Below, piece after piece: positions 26,577-38,500 of a stretch of DNA of 64,000 nucleotides. Location: assembly GCF_000165425.1 (NCBI RefSeq), contig NW_001799311.1, positions 310,001 through 374,000 of the forward strand, read 5' to 3'. The position numbers and the translations under genes were made by a program. Below the pieces are notes generated by a model. It was given only the letters and a program-made list of their open reading frames with translations, had not been told where the DNA came from and did no database searches. The stretch's first letter is position 1. Every line of letters starts with the position of its first letter. Source of the DNA: Paramecium tetraurelia. Lineage: Eukaryota; Ciliophora; Oligohymenophorea; Peniculida; Parameciidae.

Positions 26577-28513
26577 ATGAAAACAATTATCATAATAACA
26601 CTTATTTTCGTTTGCCTTTCTTAAAATGCAAATGTAACAAGAGAGTTAGAAATAGGAGTTATTTAATTTGAGGAAGCCAAAGGATCGTAAATTTATAATC
26701 AAGTATTTTCCTATTAAATCCTAGCTAGTCCGATTTGATACTCCATTCGCAAAACCTCCTTAGGTGGCTTTGGCCTTGGTAGAACATACTTCTACAACAG
26801 CTCTATTTGCAAAAGTGAAAAATATAACCCAGCATGATTTCATCATCCAATTTTTTAGTGCTGTCACTTTGAATGCAACTTACAGATATTTAGCAACTAC
26901 AGACGAAGATGTTTATATCAACTGTTCAAATTACAGAGCTACCCAGCAAGCTATATTCAGATACCCTTAATTCTAGTCAAATGTAGAAGCCATGGCTTTT
27001 CTTGTTGGTTATCATCATAATGGATTTGTTAATATTTCTATAGATTAGAGTAACAATCTAGCAAAGTTATAAATTAATACAAATGATGTATAATAAACAG
27101 CCATAGGGATGTGTTTGATTGTTGGAAGCAATCTTAAATTTGATGATGAGGCAGATACTCCAAAATTTAGTGGAAGAGTAAGCAGTCAAGGATAGACAAG
27201 ATCATTGTCATTCATAGCAAGTATTTTAAAAATATTATTTATTGAGGTTTAATAAAGTAGTGAACAAACAAAAGAGAAAAATAGGGAAACGTTAACTGAT
27301 TTGGTAAAATTTGTAATTAATTAAAGAAAACATTTCTTGATAAAGAGACGCAAGTGCAAGTACCATCATAGAGTAGCGAATAATTTATTGAAGTTCCAGA
27401 AGCAGAATAAATAAATGATCATAATTTGAATTAATTAGATGCATAAGAAGTGTCAGAATCTTAAGATGAAGATGAAATCTAAGAGTTAGAATAAGAAATA
27501 AAAGATGATATAATTGAGGAAGAGAGTTCTGATTATGATGATAATAGTGAAGAGGATGATGAATACTTTTGGAGCTCAAAAGATAAGTAATAATAATAAT
27601 CTAGTGTTGATTTTGAATTATAATTAACTTTGCTTCAAGATGCTTTAAAAAAGAAACCTTAGATTTAATAATAAACAATTAAAGAACTAATTAAAAAAGC
27701 TCCTAGTAATTAAAAAGAATAGAAATAAAAGTAGATTATAAAAAAATAAAAAGAAACAACTTAGAATCAAAGTAACAACTAACCGATTGAATAAACAAAT
27801 TATACGAAGGAAACTCTTAACACTTAAATATTGAATAATGAAGAAATTGATATGCAATTGTAATAAAAAGAATCTCATGTGAGATCATTAAAAAAAGCAT
27901 TAAAATTAGTGGATACAGTTAAAGAAAAGGAATTGGAAATTATATTTCCCTAAATTGAAAACCAAAAGGAGTCATCATAGGGACAATAATTGAATGATGT
28001 TAAGGCTGATAACAAAATTTAGGAGAATCCACAAGAGTCAAAGGCAATTGGATATAAAAGTCCATTAATAGATGATATTCCAAAAGTAGAAGAAATTATT
28101 CAGGTGAAATAAAAGGAAAAGAAGTTTACATAGAAGCTTGATGGTTATATGTAGAGTTTTTCATAAGATACTTATACTTAAAAGGTTCAAAAAAAAAGGG
28201 AAGTAGATTAAATTAAATAGATTGAATCTATAGAGAAAGAAACAATTTAGTAAGAATAGGCACAATTAATTCAACTTAAGGGTCAGTCTCATTCAGCTAA
28301 AGTTGTTTATGAAGCATCTGAAGATTCTCTAAGAAAATTTGAAGAAGATTTTGAAAGAAGGAAATGTATAATTTTATATTTAAGATAGAGGAAAAAATGA
28401 AGGAAATTAAATAACAATTAATTCCAGAGAATAAGCCAACTAAAGTTAAATTTTTATCATTAGCTTAAGAGGACGAATAGCTGAAATCATATAAAGATTT
28501 CTTTTACAATTGA
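26577..28513 (+). CDS. Secreted H-type lectin domain protein with long acidic, Q-rich tail
   Basis: ATG 26577 to TGA 28513; introns 26703-26724 (22 nt), 27304-27326 (23 nt, ending AAG), 28366-28388 (23 nt) give 622 residues in one frame. Residues 1-19 are a signal peptide. Residues about 30-110 match the H-type lectin fold of discoidin and snail agglutinin: 'VRFDTPFAKPPQVALALVEH' is the strongest piece, followed by the beta pattern around 'HDFIIQFFSAVTLNATYRYL'. From residue about 200 on the protein is highly acidic then rich in Q, K and E, ending in a coiled coil. A secreted sugar-binding head on a long charged tail is unusual. Fusion of two genes is the alternative, but no ATG follows the 27304 intron and the frame is continuous. 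Confidence 0.72.
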
Positions 28514-28674
28514 ATATTATTAATCAAACCTAATATAACAATTTTCTTCAACTTGTTTCCTTCTCATACTTAGAATTATTTTTGTATTTTGTGAATATCG
28601 AAGAATTTTAAGAACCCCATTAGAATTTCAAATAATATTTGGAATATTGAAGGTGGCAAAATTATTAATTTAAA

Positions 28675-31248
28675 TCATTTGAATTATTTTTAAGACGAAG
28701 GTCTTTTCTATCTTGGAGGAGTAGTTGGTCGTTTTCTTATCAAAGCTTCATTGTTGTCTATAACTAAGTATTTAGCAAATCCCTTTTTTCTCTAAATGGG
28801 CTCTTCCAAGTCCATCCAACGTTGCTCTTGAATTGGAGCAGCAGGCAATATCACTTTTGGGATGATTTCTCCTCTTTTTGAAATTGTCAAAATAGCTTTT
28901 AGGATATGAATAATATTTTACATCCTTTGCATTGAGGTTAATTACCTCCATAATCTGGACAGGAAAAGATAGTAATTACATTATTGTTTAATCTTTCAAA
29001 TCCTTCCATTGTTGGTTCATGTGATCTTATAATCATATTTAAGGAATTCTCTTATAAAAATTTATTAATTCTATTTGTCCCAAATCTTAAAATCTATTTA
29101 TTTTAAAATATGTCTCTCTCTGGATTAGGTTGATTTTCTAGTTCTTCTTCTTATAAGCATGGGTCAGACCATAATAGTTCCAATGCTACTTTTTATTGAT
29201 ACTTAAATAAATATATAAAATTACAGTCTTGGGATCGTGAACTATTTCTAAAGGTTTTTATATTAATTCAATCTCGTCTATCGTTCTCATTGTTTACCCT
29301 ATTCCACCATGAACGCAAAAGATTTTGTCTTCAATAACTGCAGCTAATGGCATATATTAAAAAACTCTGTTAATTCTTTAGTAAATGCTGTTTGGATCCA
29401 TAATATCTTCTGCAAATTTGATAAAACACTCATCAGCAAACCCAAACATTTTATTAACTATGGGGTCTTCATGATGTCCTCTGAGTAGATGAATTTGATC
29501 AGAATATTTAATTTTTAATGTAAACAACAGCAGAATTATTTCCAAAGATCTAGACCCTCTATCTACATAATCCCCTAAAAACAAATAATCTTAGGAATCT
29601 ATATCCCCATTATATAGATTATCGTATGGAGCTTTAAAGTGATCAAAAAATCTCATTAAATCTAGATATTAACCATTTAAATTTCCATATATTTTTATTG
29701 GTCTCCTCAGTCTTAGTAAGTTTGGTTCTTTTTCTAGAATCCTCTAAACTTCATCACATAATTTAATTATCATTTCCTTCTTAATGCCTGTTAATAAATT
29801 AGAATTTGGAGGGATCTATGCATAATCTTTAGGTATCAATAGATTCTGCATGAAAGGTTGACATAACTAATCTAGAAATTGGGATTTATTTTAAGAATTA
29901 GGATCTGAAAATGCTGGTCCTAATTTTTTATGTTCATCTTGTAATTTATCTATTGGTACTTTCTTGACCTAATTTGTTATATCCTCTTCAGGACCATAAG
30001 TCATAGCCACTAATGCCTGATTAGCCAATCTAATATTTTTATTAGTTGCACTTGATACTCTAACTTACTGATACTAGTTTTAGACTATGGTTAATAGAAT
30101 AATTACTTTTTTGTTGAGCTGATGCTGGTTAATTAGTCTTTTTAAATTAATCTTAAGTTTATGCTAAAGGCTAAGAAGGCTTAGGATTAAATGATTATGT
30201 AAATGATTAATCAGCCTTAATAGTGTTCATTTACTTTAATAATTGAGGTGTTTAAGCAAATCTCTTACTCAAATCGATTTTTAGAATTCCCTCAGTAGGA
30301 ATATTTGGTTGATCGGAATCAAATCCTCCATGGAGATATAAAAATTATTCCACCAACCATGAGGAGTGTCTGAATCTCTGAATTGGTTAAAACTTATACC
30401 AATCAGATGTTTCAGTATCATAGATTTCAAAAGGCAATGTTTCTCCTACATTATTTGACCTACCTCCAATAACTAACATTAATGTTCCTAAAAATAAGGT
30501 TGAGTGTTAATATCGTTAAGCTGGTTACTCAGTTTATGATCTATAGGGAGCTCTTACCCAATCCCATCTACCATCTCGATGTCTTCTGAGACCCCAAGTA
30601 TCATTTAAAGCACTTTGATCACTTGTACGACCTCCAAAAGCAACCATCATACCATTAGCTGACCCTGTTGAACACAAAGCCGCAGAATGATATACTCTCA
30701 CAACAGGTTATTCTGACGAGCATTCTAACTTTTACCACGAATAAGGAGATTTCTCTAAATTAAAACTCCAAACATCATTTACAGGTTCTTAGCCTGTATT
30801 CCCACCAAATACTATCAAATAAGGCTTTATTAACACCATTGTATGACCGTACCTTCTTCCTGGTGTTGTTCCAATCACAGGCACAGTGACCCAAGTTCCG
30901 GTATCGTCTCTTAATTCAAATACATATAAATTGTCATCTGCTAATCCACCGCCTCCTACTGCTCCTCCAAATATAATCATTTAGTTTAATTCAATAGCTA
31001 ACGCTTGATGTGCTGCTCTATTCGTAGGTACATTTCCACTAGCTTCAACTCGCTTCCATTTTTTTTAAATTATATCTCCAATATACACATCTCCTGTGAT
31101 TACATACCTTCCTGTATCTCCAACGGCACCTTTAAATTTTTATTCAATGTATACCTCCGAATAATGCGATCTTATTAGGGGCTATGACACAAATGGTGTG
31201 ACCAAAACGAGGTTGGGGATTATCTCCTGCAAAATTCACACTTTCCAT
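28675..31248 (-). CDS. Kelch-repeat PPP phosphatase (PPKL type), probably catalytically dead
   Basis: PPKL/BSU1 proteins (plants, alveolates) join an N-terminal Kelch propeller to a PP1-like domain. ATG 31248 to TGA 28675; introns 31130-31154, 30085-30106, 29202-29224 and 28896-28921 leave 825 residues. Residues about 10-350 hold six Kelch blades (for example '[20 protein letters not shown]', '[17 protein letters not shown]'). The PPP domain spans about 490-790: '[12 protein letters not shown]' is normal, but GDxHG reads 'GNLNG' and GNHE reads 'GHHE', so three of the six metal ligands are changed. 'SCPDYGG' replaces 'SAPNYCG'. Likely a scaffold or pseudophosphatase. The Kelch part appears sound. 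It ends 161 bp from the convergent lectin gene. Confidence 0.92.
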
Positions 31249-32100
31249 TTTTATTTTAAATATTTTTTTAACGATATATATATGAATTCAAGGTTGGTCA
31301 GACCATCAACACCAAAGAAACCTTTTGATCCAAATTTAATAAGATAATCCACTAAAAAGCCTTTCTAATTCAAAACTTAGGAACCAAAAATACTCATTAT
31401 AGAATACTACCATATTAATATTTGATATTATTATTTTGCATGTTATTATTATCTTATAATCAACTTACGATTACCTTTCTACTTCTCAGATGTTCAAATC
31501 ACCACCCAATTAAAATTTCCTCTAATCAGTTTTAGTTAATTTACATAATTATTGATAACAATTCATTGTCTATTAATACTAATATTATTTTAATGCAAGG
31601 ACTATCATCAATAAATTAGTGACATTCGATATATAAAATATAACAGAATAAGTAAATAAAAAGAAATAATAAGGGAAGATTATGATTTTCTGTTGATTTA
31701 ATACACTCCATGTTTAAAATATATCTATTTAGTCCAATAAATATTAAACTCATTCCCATTGAAATATGAACATTCATATGATATAGAAATAATAATATTG
31801 TAATTTAATATATGATTAATATTATATTGAATGAATAGTCTATAACATTTTGCAACTTTTGAATAACCACATTAATCATCAAACAATTATTGATAAAATC
31901 TTAATTTTGAAGTTTAACATACGAATATTTGAATTCACAATCTATTTGATTCAATTTCAAAATAATAACAAATAATTATTTTTAGTTACAAAATATGTGT
32001 TAGAGAATCAGAAGTAATTTTTTATATATTAAATTAATATAATAGTAGCAACCTAAATGAAGGAGCAATTATTTTTATTATGTAAAATTATTAATAATAT
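31249..32100. other. Interval without a supported gene
   Basis: About 850 bp, AT-rich, between two genes transcribed leftward. Nothing recognised. Confidence 0.45.
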
Positions 32101-33520
32101 TCATTTTGGAGGAGGTGGTGGGGGAGGAGGAGCTGGTCTTGGAGGTTGTGGTCTCTATTAAGGTGGAGGAGGTGGTGGTGGTTTTCTATGATCTTCCTCA
32201 AAAATGTCTGGTCTTTTCTTTTTTAATTAGGACAGATGTTCTGCAATCATATTGCCTGGTTACAAAGTTGTAGTCTTGCTTCTCTCGTTTATTTCCTTCT
32301 TTATTTCACTATAACGAGGATCTTATAGTTCTAATTGGATATGTTCATTGATTTAATTCTTGGGGAAATTCTTTCCACAAATCTCACATTTTATTAAGAC
32401 TAATTCATTTTATGTGGTTGGTCTCTGATAATTTGAAATGATTGGGGCACTGCTATCCCCTTATTGACCTGCTTTTTGTAAAGTTGAATTTAAGGTTATA
32501 ATTTATTTTTCTTTTGGTTGTTATGGATTATTAATGATTCTAGATACAACTTGTCCTGTCTATACCAGGTTTTGCTATTACTCTAAAAATAGACAACCAT
32601 ATTACAAAATTATGCTTAATCAGCACCTTTAAAGTCCATTTTATCAAATCTTTGGATTCCCTTTTCATAAACCTTATCTATTCTATCATCCTCTGCGAAA
32701 TCGATAGTCTCACAAATAGTAAAGTCATTCCAATCAATCATTGCCATTTATTCTATCATATAATTACACGAATAATACATTTCTCATCTTCATCTTGTTA
32801 TTACTTTCTATCTTTTTCTTCTTTCAAATAAATCTCGTACTCATATTTTTCTTGACATCTTTAATATATTACTTATCGATCCTAAACGTATGTCAACAAT
32901 CTATCGATTTCTTCCTTTTTTGGTTGTAAACATTTTGTATAGGCATCAACTAAATTTGAAAAGAATTGAAATAAATCATGAGTAGGTTTTAAGAAATCAT
33001 ACTATGGATTCATTTTTTCCCTTTCTGTCAAGGCAACCAAAAACTTCTTACCATTCTTAGCGATGAATATGGCTGTATGCTTAATAATATCTAGATCCAA
33101 GGCAGATAAATTTCTCGGCTGTTCCACTGTATATTGGTCATTAGGAGGAGCCTTTACTACTTTCTTAGGCTATTCGTTTTTGGGTGCAGGCTTTGTTTTC
33201 TAATCCTCTTCCTCCTATATCGGTGCTATAATAATGATTAGAAATGAACTCTTACCCACTAATCCTCTTGCAAACTCAGTGATTTTATTTTCATAATACG
33301 GTCTATAAGGATCATCTCTTCTCAAAAAACAAAAATTCGGATTGCTTAATTCCTTTTGCATGACAAGATCTTCAAATGTTGCCCCATTTTTTGCCACATA
33401 TTCTGCAGTCTTATCCGCATATTCTAATAATAGATACACTCTAATACTTTTGATATTTGGAGGAGGAATGACAATATTCGATGATCTATTCTTAATTAAT
33501 AATTAAGCTTCTAGCACCAT
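32101..33520 (-). CDS. SF3A1: Splicing factor 3A subunit 1 (SF3a120/Prp21)
   Basis: Scaffold of SF3a in the U2 snRNP, needed for prespliceosome formation; nuclear. ATG 33520 to TGA 32101; introns 33424-33447, 33226-33255, 32753-32778 and 32583-32605 leave 438 residues. Two SURP modules: about 20-70 ('KYADKTAEYVAKNGATFED') and about 110-160 ('IKHTAIFIAKNGKKFL'). 'MAMIDWNDFTICETIDF' matches the PRP21 core ('IDWHDFVVVETVDF' in animals). A zinc-like 'CEICGKNFPKNQINEHIQLE' and 'DPRYSEIKKEI' follow, then 'HLSQLKKKRPDIF' and a proline run at the end. The C-terminal ubiquitin-like domain of the animal protein is absent, as in yeast Prp21. Confidence 0.95.
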
Positions 33521-34308
33521 TAAAAGAATAATTAATAATATAAGATTAAATTCTTCATTGAAATATTTTCATAAAAAAATTAAGTTATTGCAATTCATCT
33601 ATTTACTGCATTTCATCTATTTATTGCATAAATACTATTTATAAATGTGTCTTTAATTATGAAGCAAGTTGAAATGATTATTTACTACTTAAGCAAATAT
33701 TAGATTTAAACATACATATTTATGCTTTCTAAACAATTCTATATATTAAATTAAAGTTCAAAAGTAAATCTATAGAAAAGTCAATAATCTTCAGAACATT
33801 GAAGTATTTTAAAAAGAAATTTATATAATGTTATAAGTTTTATAATGATTAATTTTAAAAGTTAAATAGACTTTAAAAATGCAAAAATATTTCTTAACTC
33901 ATTCACATATCAAATAAATAAAAATAAATTCTTCTTATGTATCACAGATTTAGATTCCCTAAAGAATGGTTATTGAGTTCCTAAGAAAAGAATATCTCAT
34001 TTTTAAATAAATGCAATTACGTTTATTTTTTGTATTTTAATCATTAAAATCCTTAACAAAAACCTGTTTTTTGAGTGGTTTTTTTGACACCATTTTTATT
34101 ACTATTAGCTAACTCTGCTTACTTTTTGACATTTTAAACATAACTAAGGTTATTCAAAATTATAGTTTGTAAAACCTATTCCTTATTGTTTACAATACCT
34201 GAATAATTGTCCATTTTTATGAAATAGATCAATCATATTATGTTATATTAGTAACTAAGTAAATTCAAATTGTTATAAAAATTATTGTTTTAGGGTTTTT
34301 CTTTAGTA
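33521..34308. other. Interval without a supported gene
   Basis: About 790 bp, AT-rich, between two leftward genes. A near-perfect 13-bp direct repeat around 33595-33627 ('ATTCATCTATTTA..GCAT') is the only structure noticed. Confidence 0.4.
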
Positions 34309-35463
34309 TCAGAGTCTACCTACTGCATTATTGCATAAAGAGTAGATTCCACTTTTTCTCTAAATAAATTATTAAATATTCAAAATGTAAGTCTAAATTG
34401 AAAACGATTAATCTTGTTTTATTTTGAATAAATAATAAGTTGTTAATTTCTAAAAGAAATATGATTAATAATATGATATCAAATATGTCCGAATGGAAAA
34501 AACATGTTGATAAATGCTAAAAGTGCTGCAGAGATTGTTTAATCTTGATTGAGATTAAACTAAAATTAATTTATCTTTCTTTACTTTACCATTTATAATT
34601 TGTAGTACACTGTATAAGTATAACCCTCCGAATGTGAATGCCCATAATTCGGTGGCCATCCAGAAAATGAGCACAGCAGTATAATCAAAAGGATTGAATA
34701 TTTGAAATATAAAGGCATAAATAAAGGGAGGAATAAAAACATACTTGATGGTCCCTATAAATATTAAGGTATTTTACTAAAAAATGATATCTATTATTTG
34801 GTCAGAGAGAAGTGATATTGAATAGTGATCAAGGTAAGAAAATTGCATATAATACCGATGAAAATAGCAAAGCCGATCTGGACAGAGCTTTCTATATTCC
34901 ATATATCTGAATGTTCTGCAGTGATGAGACCGCTAATCCATAAGGCATAAGAGATAGTGAAAATCAAGAATATGAAAAATGCATTATGTTTCTTAGTAAT
35001 AATTTTGAATATGTACACATCTAAATGGTTTATAGAATCTGATTAGCAACAATTATATGGCAAATATAAAGAAAAAGAGATATAATGATGCTCGATATTT
35101 TTCCTTGTCAAAATTATAAAACAAATTATCGTAGTTAAAATCTAAAATAGTTATGACCGACATAATAATTTGAATAGCTTCTTGAAACACCCAAATTCCT
35201 GTAATTTAAATAAGAAATCTCTATTTTTGTTAGTCATTCAGACCAGATAACTATTAATTGGGTTATAACAAGGGCTAGTAAATTTAATCTAACTAAGTAA
35301 AAGTATTACGAGAGCCAGCCTCTTATGTAGTTAAATTAAGATTAGAGGATTATTATAAATTATTGGTCTGCATAGTTGAATTGTCTGGAACAGAAGACTC
35401 AGAATTTCTTTGTGTCTGATTTTCTTCATTTCTTCTGCTTTCCAACAAAATATTATTTAACAT
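34309..35463 (-). CDS. Multipass membrane protein, hypothetical
   Basis: ATG 35463; introns 34992-35016 (25 nt, ending AAG) and 34755-34777 (23 nt) lead to TGA 34309 and 368 residues. The N-terminal 85 residues are polar (N, Q, S rich). Then come about seven hydrophobic segments, among them 'YLFFFIFAIQLLLIRF', 'NAFFIFLIFTISYALWISGL', 'QIGFAIFIGIICNFLTLITI', 'YVFIPPFIYAFIFQIF' and 'AVLIFWMATELWAFTFGGLY'. The last 80 residues are polar and less convincing, so the true end may lie further upstream. No family recognised; topology resembles small ciliate transmembrane proteins such as the one at 37405-38500. Confidence 0.62.
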
Positions 35464-35709
35464 AATTTTTGTTTTTTATGGATTAATGTAAGATTTAATA
35501 TATAATATTATAAGAGTGAATATTTGCCAAATTTTTTATTGCATTACAAAAGATATGAAAACCCTTAGCCAATTGTCCGTATCTGTCAGGAGGATATCAT
35601 GATGATATTTGGATGATGAAAATGTGAATGCTCTGTGTGGATATTACTTCAATAATTTATCTTTTGGATATCTTTAGTAATATTTGCATTTTATATAAAT
35701 TAAATAAAA

Positions 35710-36999
35710 ATGAAGCAGGAATAAAATCAGTTTACATTCACCACTGTGATCCATCCACCTTTTGTGGATTAGGAAAAATAAGAAGAACAATTTTATCCAT
35801 CAATCGGATTTAATTTTGCTACTGGCGATGCTTAACGTAATATATATTCTCCATGTTGTATAGCTGGATGGGCTTTCATAAGCAAGGATTAACCACCCTG
35901 TGTTCCTTACTTTTCATCTTACCTTAAGAAGTAGAATGGAGCAGAATTCCTAGTTACTGGTGGAGCTTATCAAGATAATGATTAAGGTTAAAGCACTGCC
36001 TTCTGCTTTAGAATTCAGCTTCATGATCATATGGAAGGACACAGAATCAAATATGAGTTGTGGAGACAAGGATTAACAAAGGAAGATGAGGATGGCAATG
36101 AAATCGAGGGAGAGAAAGTGGCTGTCATTCCTCAGATGAATTTCCCTAGACACAATCACAAAGTTTTTGAACTATTAAAACCAGGAACCACAAATCAATA
36201 TTTGTATATGGTAGTTGGAGGTCAATTTGTGAATTAAGATGACTGGGGTATCTTAAATTAATGTGAAATTTACGATGAGAAGGGACCTGTGAATTAGAAT
36301 GGAGAGTAGTAATGGGAAGTGGTGGAATCTATGATTTAAGGTAGAGCTGGATTTTCAGGCTTTGTTTTGAATAATAAGGTCTACGTTTATGGTGGATTGA
36401 CAATTGAGAAAGAAGAGATTGTATAGATAATTATTAAATAATTATTAGAAAGTACTCCATAGCAATAAGGTGGAATGTTTTGATTTAGCAACAAGGAAAT
36501 GGAAGGATTTCAAGTATAGATAAGGTTTGAATGTAACAAATCATTTGGGTTCATCTTGTTTGCCTGTTTCATAAAAGCATATTCTAATTTTCGGAGGCTC
36601 GAATGGTGAGAAAGTCACCGATAAAATTGCAATTATGGATGTTGAAAAAGGGTCAATTGAAAATATTAAATAGAAAACTAAATTGAGTGTCCCAAGAGCA
36701 GGAGCTTAAATTTTTGTATTGAAGTAAGTGGCTGGTAGATTATTATTAATATTGAATTAGATTCAATTCAGAAAAGAGATCTGATTGTAGTTTTGGGAGG
36801 AAATCAGGGTGAAGTGAGTTTTGATTACTTCACGATAAAAGATTAGAATACTGTCGACATTGAGTATATTGGAAAAAATGAGTTTAATAATGCATTTACT
36901 GGAGCAGTCACTGGAACTTATACTTTTGGTGGCATTAATGATATCAGAGCCTGGGCTAAGACAATGTAGTACATGCCTGTAGTGACATTAATATAATGA
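35710..36999 (+). CDS. Kelch-repeat protein, 411 residues
   Basis: ATG 35710 to TGA 36999; introns 36421-36448 (28 nt) and 36735-36760 (26 nt). Kelch-type beta-propeller blades are recognised by the glycine-glycine and following aromatic pattern: 'EFLVTGGAYQDNDQG', 'QYLYMVVGGQFVN', 'NKVYVYGGLTIE', 'QKHILIFGGSNGEKV', 'LIVVLGGNQGEVSF', 'TGTYTFGGIND'. So the whole protein is one propeller, a protein-binding platform. No BTB, phosphatase or other partner domain and no signal peptide. Partner and place in the cell unknown. The true start could be an upstream exon, but ATG 35710 is the first that keeps the frame. Confidence 0.82.
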
Positions 37000-37404
37000 A
37001 TATTAAAATATCATATGTCTTATTTTAATTATTATTATTTGATCATGTTGTTGGGTTAATATTGTTGATACTATCTATTTAAAAAGTAGAATTTTATTCA
37101 TTTTATTCATTTGACATATTTGACTCATAACATTTTTATTTTAATACAATATTAATGTCTATATAAATTAGTAGATTTAGATAAATATATTTCAGTTAAA
37201 ATGTAAATTTATAATTTAAAGTATATTTGCAAGTATGCTTATTAATCTATAATCTTTAAGCCTAATATTTATTAATTTAGGGATTTCTTTAAACCAAAAA
37301 AGTGGAAGAACTAAGTTTGATAAATCGTTTAATCTTATTGTTACTAATTAGAATAATAAATATATATTGATCTGTTCATCATTCATCATCATAGAATGGA
37401 CTAA
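37000..37404. other. Intergenic, nothing seen
   Basis: 405 bp between the stops of two convergent genes; AT-rich, no feature recognised. Confidence 0.5.
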
Positions 37405-38500
37405 TCATTAAAATAGGAAAACTTATGGCCATAGCAAAAACATGGTTAGTCTTGAAGTTGTTCTAAGAATATTAGAATAAATATGTACATATCCTTTTTA
37501 AACGAGTCTTTTTATAAGTAAAATGCATCCAAATCCTATAAGGATAACTATGAGTAGCCATAAAAATAATGGGACATAGAAAAAGCGATAATACTGACTG
37601 AAGAATTCTGCAGAGTAAGCAATTATTGGTGGGAAGATTAAGTAGCTGACATATTCTTTGATAGGTTTCATAACTCCCTTGTATTTGATTGCGTATCTGA
37701 CTGAAATGAATTCAACACAAATTAAAAGGTAAAAGTAGTAGAAATAGTTGGTGTCCCAAGAAAAGATTCTATCACTGCCGGAAACAGCTGTTTAAATTCC
37801 TTACAAAAGCCAAACATATAGAACTACATGTATCCAATATAACGTCATTTGATTGTTACCCTAAATTGATATACTAATTATTTACTTGAGTCATATATGT
37901 TGAATTAGTTATGATGAACAAATTCAATAGTATGAATAATATTAAAATTGCCCATAATCCAGGACCCCAAGTATAGTTACTTGTAACCACTTATATACGG
38001 AATAAAGCAGAAATAGTATTAAGAAATAGCGAAATACATATTTCAACCATAAACAAAGAAGTGAACGATTCATAAAAAAATTTACGTTCTTAGGTTCCAG
38101 CTTTTTGAATTGAGGCATGTTTCAAGTGCTATTTTTATACTATAGGAACAGTATTCTAGTTTTAAATTTAATTTTGATTCTAGTATAATAACTATTATTG
38201 AAGTTATTAATTTTGATATGGATATCCCTAAGGCTAAGAATATTAGTTAGGACTAGTAGGTATTTTTGGTATGTTAATTGATACATTCTAGTTTTGTGAT
38301 TGATTAAGAGTCTATTGTTGTAATTACAAATAAGGATGTATTTGCAAGTTTGCTTGTAACTAAGTTTACTATTATTTCTTTTGATATAGTTCTTATAACA
38401 ATTATTGGTGCAAGTAAGAAGGCTGCTAGAGAATTTAGTTGTATTCATCTTAAGATACAAAGACAGGTACAAGGGTTTCTTGTGTTGCTTGAGATGTCAT
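37405..38500 (-). CDS. Multipass membrane protein with Q/N-rich N-terminus
   Basis: ATG 38500 to TGA 37405; one 25-nt intron (37861-37885) leaves 356 residues. The first about 140 residues are strongly glutamine/asparagine rich with P and Y (for example 'IPTSPNQYSQPQGYPYQN'); most of the glutamines are TAA/TAG codons, so this part is invisible under the standard code. Then about seven hydrophobic segments follow from residue 150, including 'GPGLWAILILFILLNLFII', 'TLYWIHVVLYVWLLQG', 'YYFYLLICVEFISVRY' and 'FLWLLIVILIGFGCILLI'. No family is recognised, but it resembles a 7TM layout. The membrane location follows from the segments; function is unknown. Confidence 0.78.

Noticed and set aside
33590-33630. 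Short direct repeat ATTCATCTATTTA
   Set aside because: Only two units in AT-rich DNA; likely chance.
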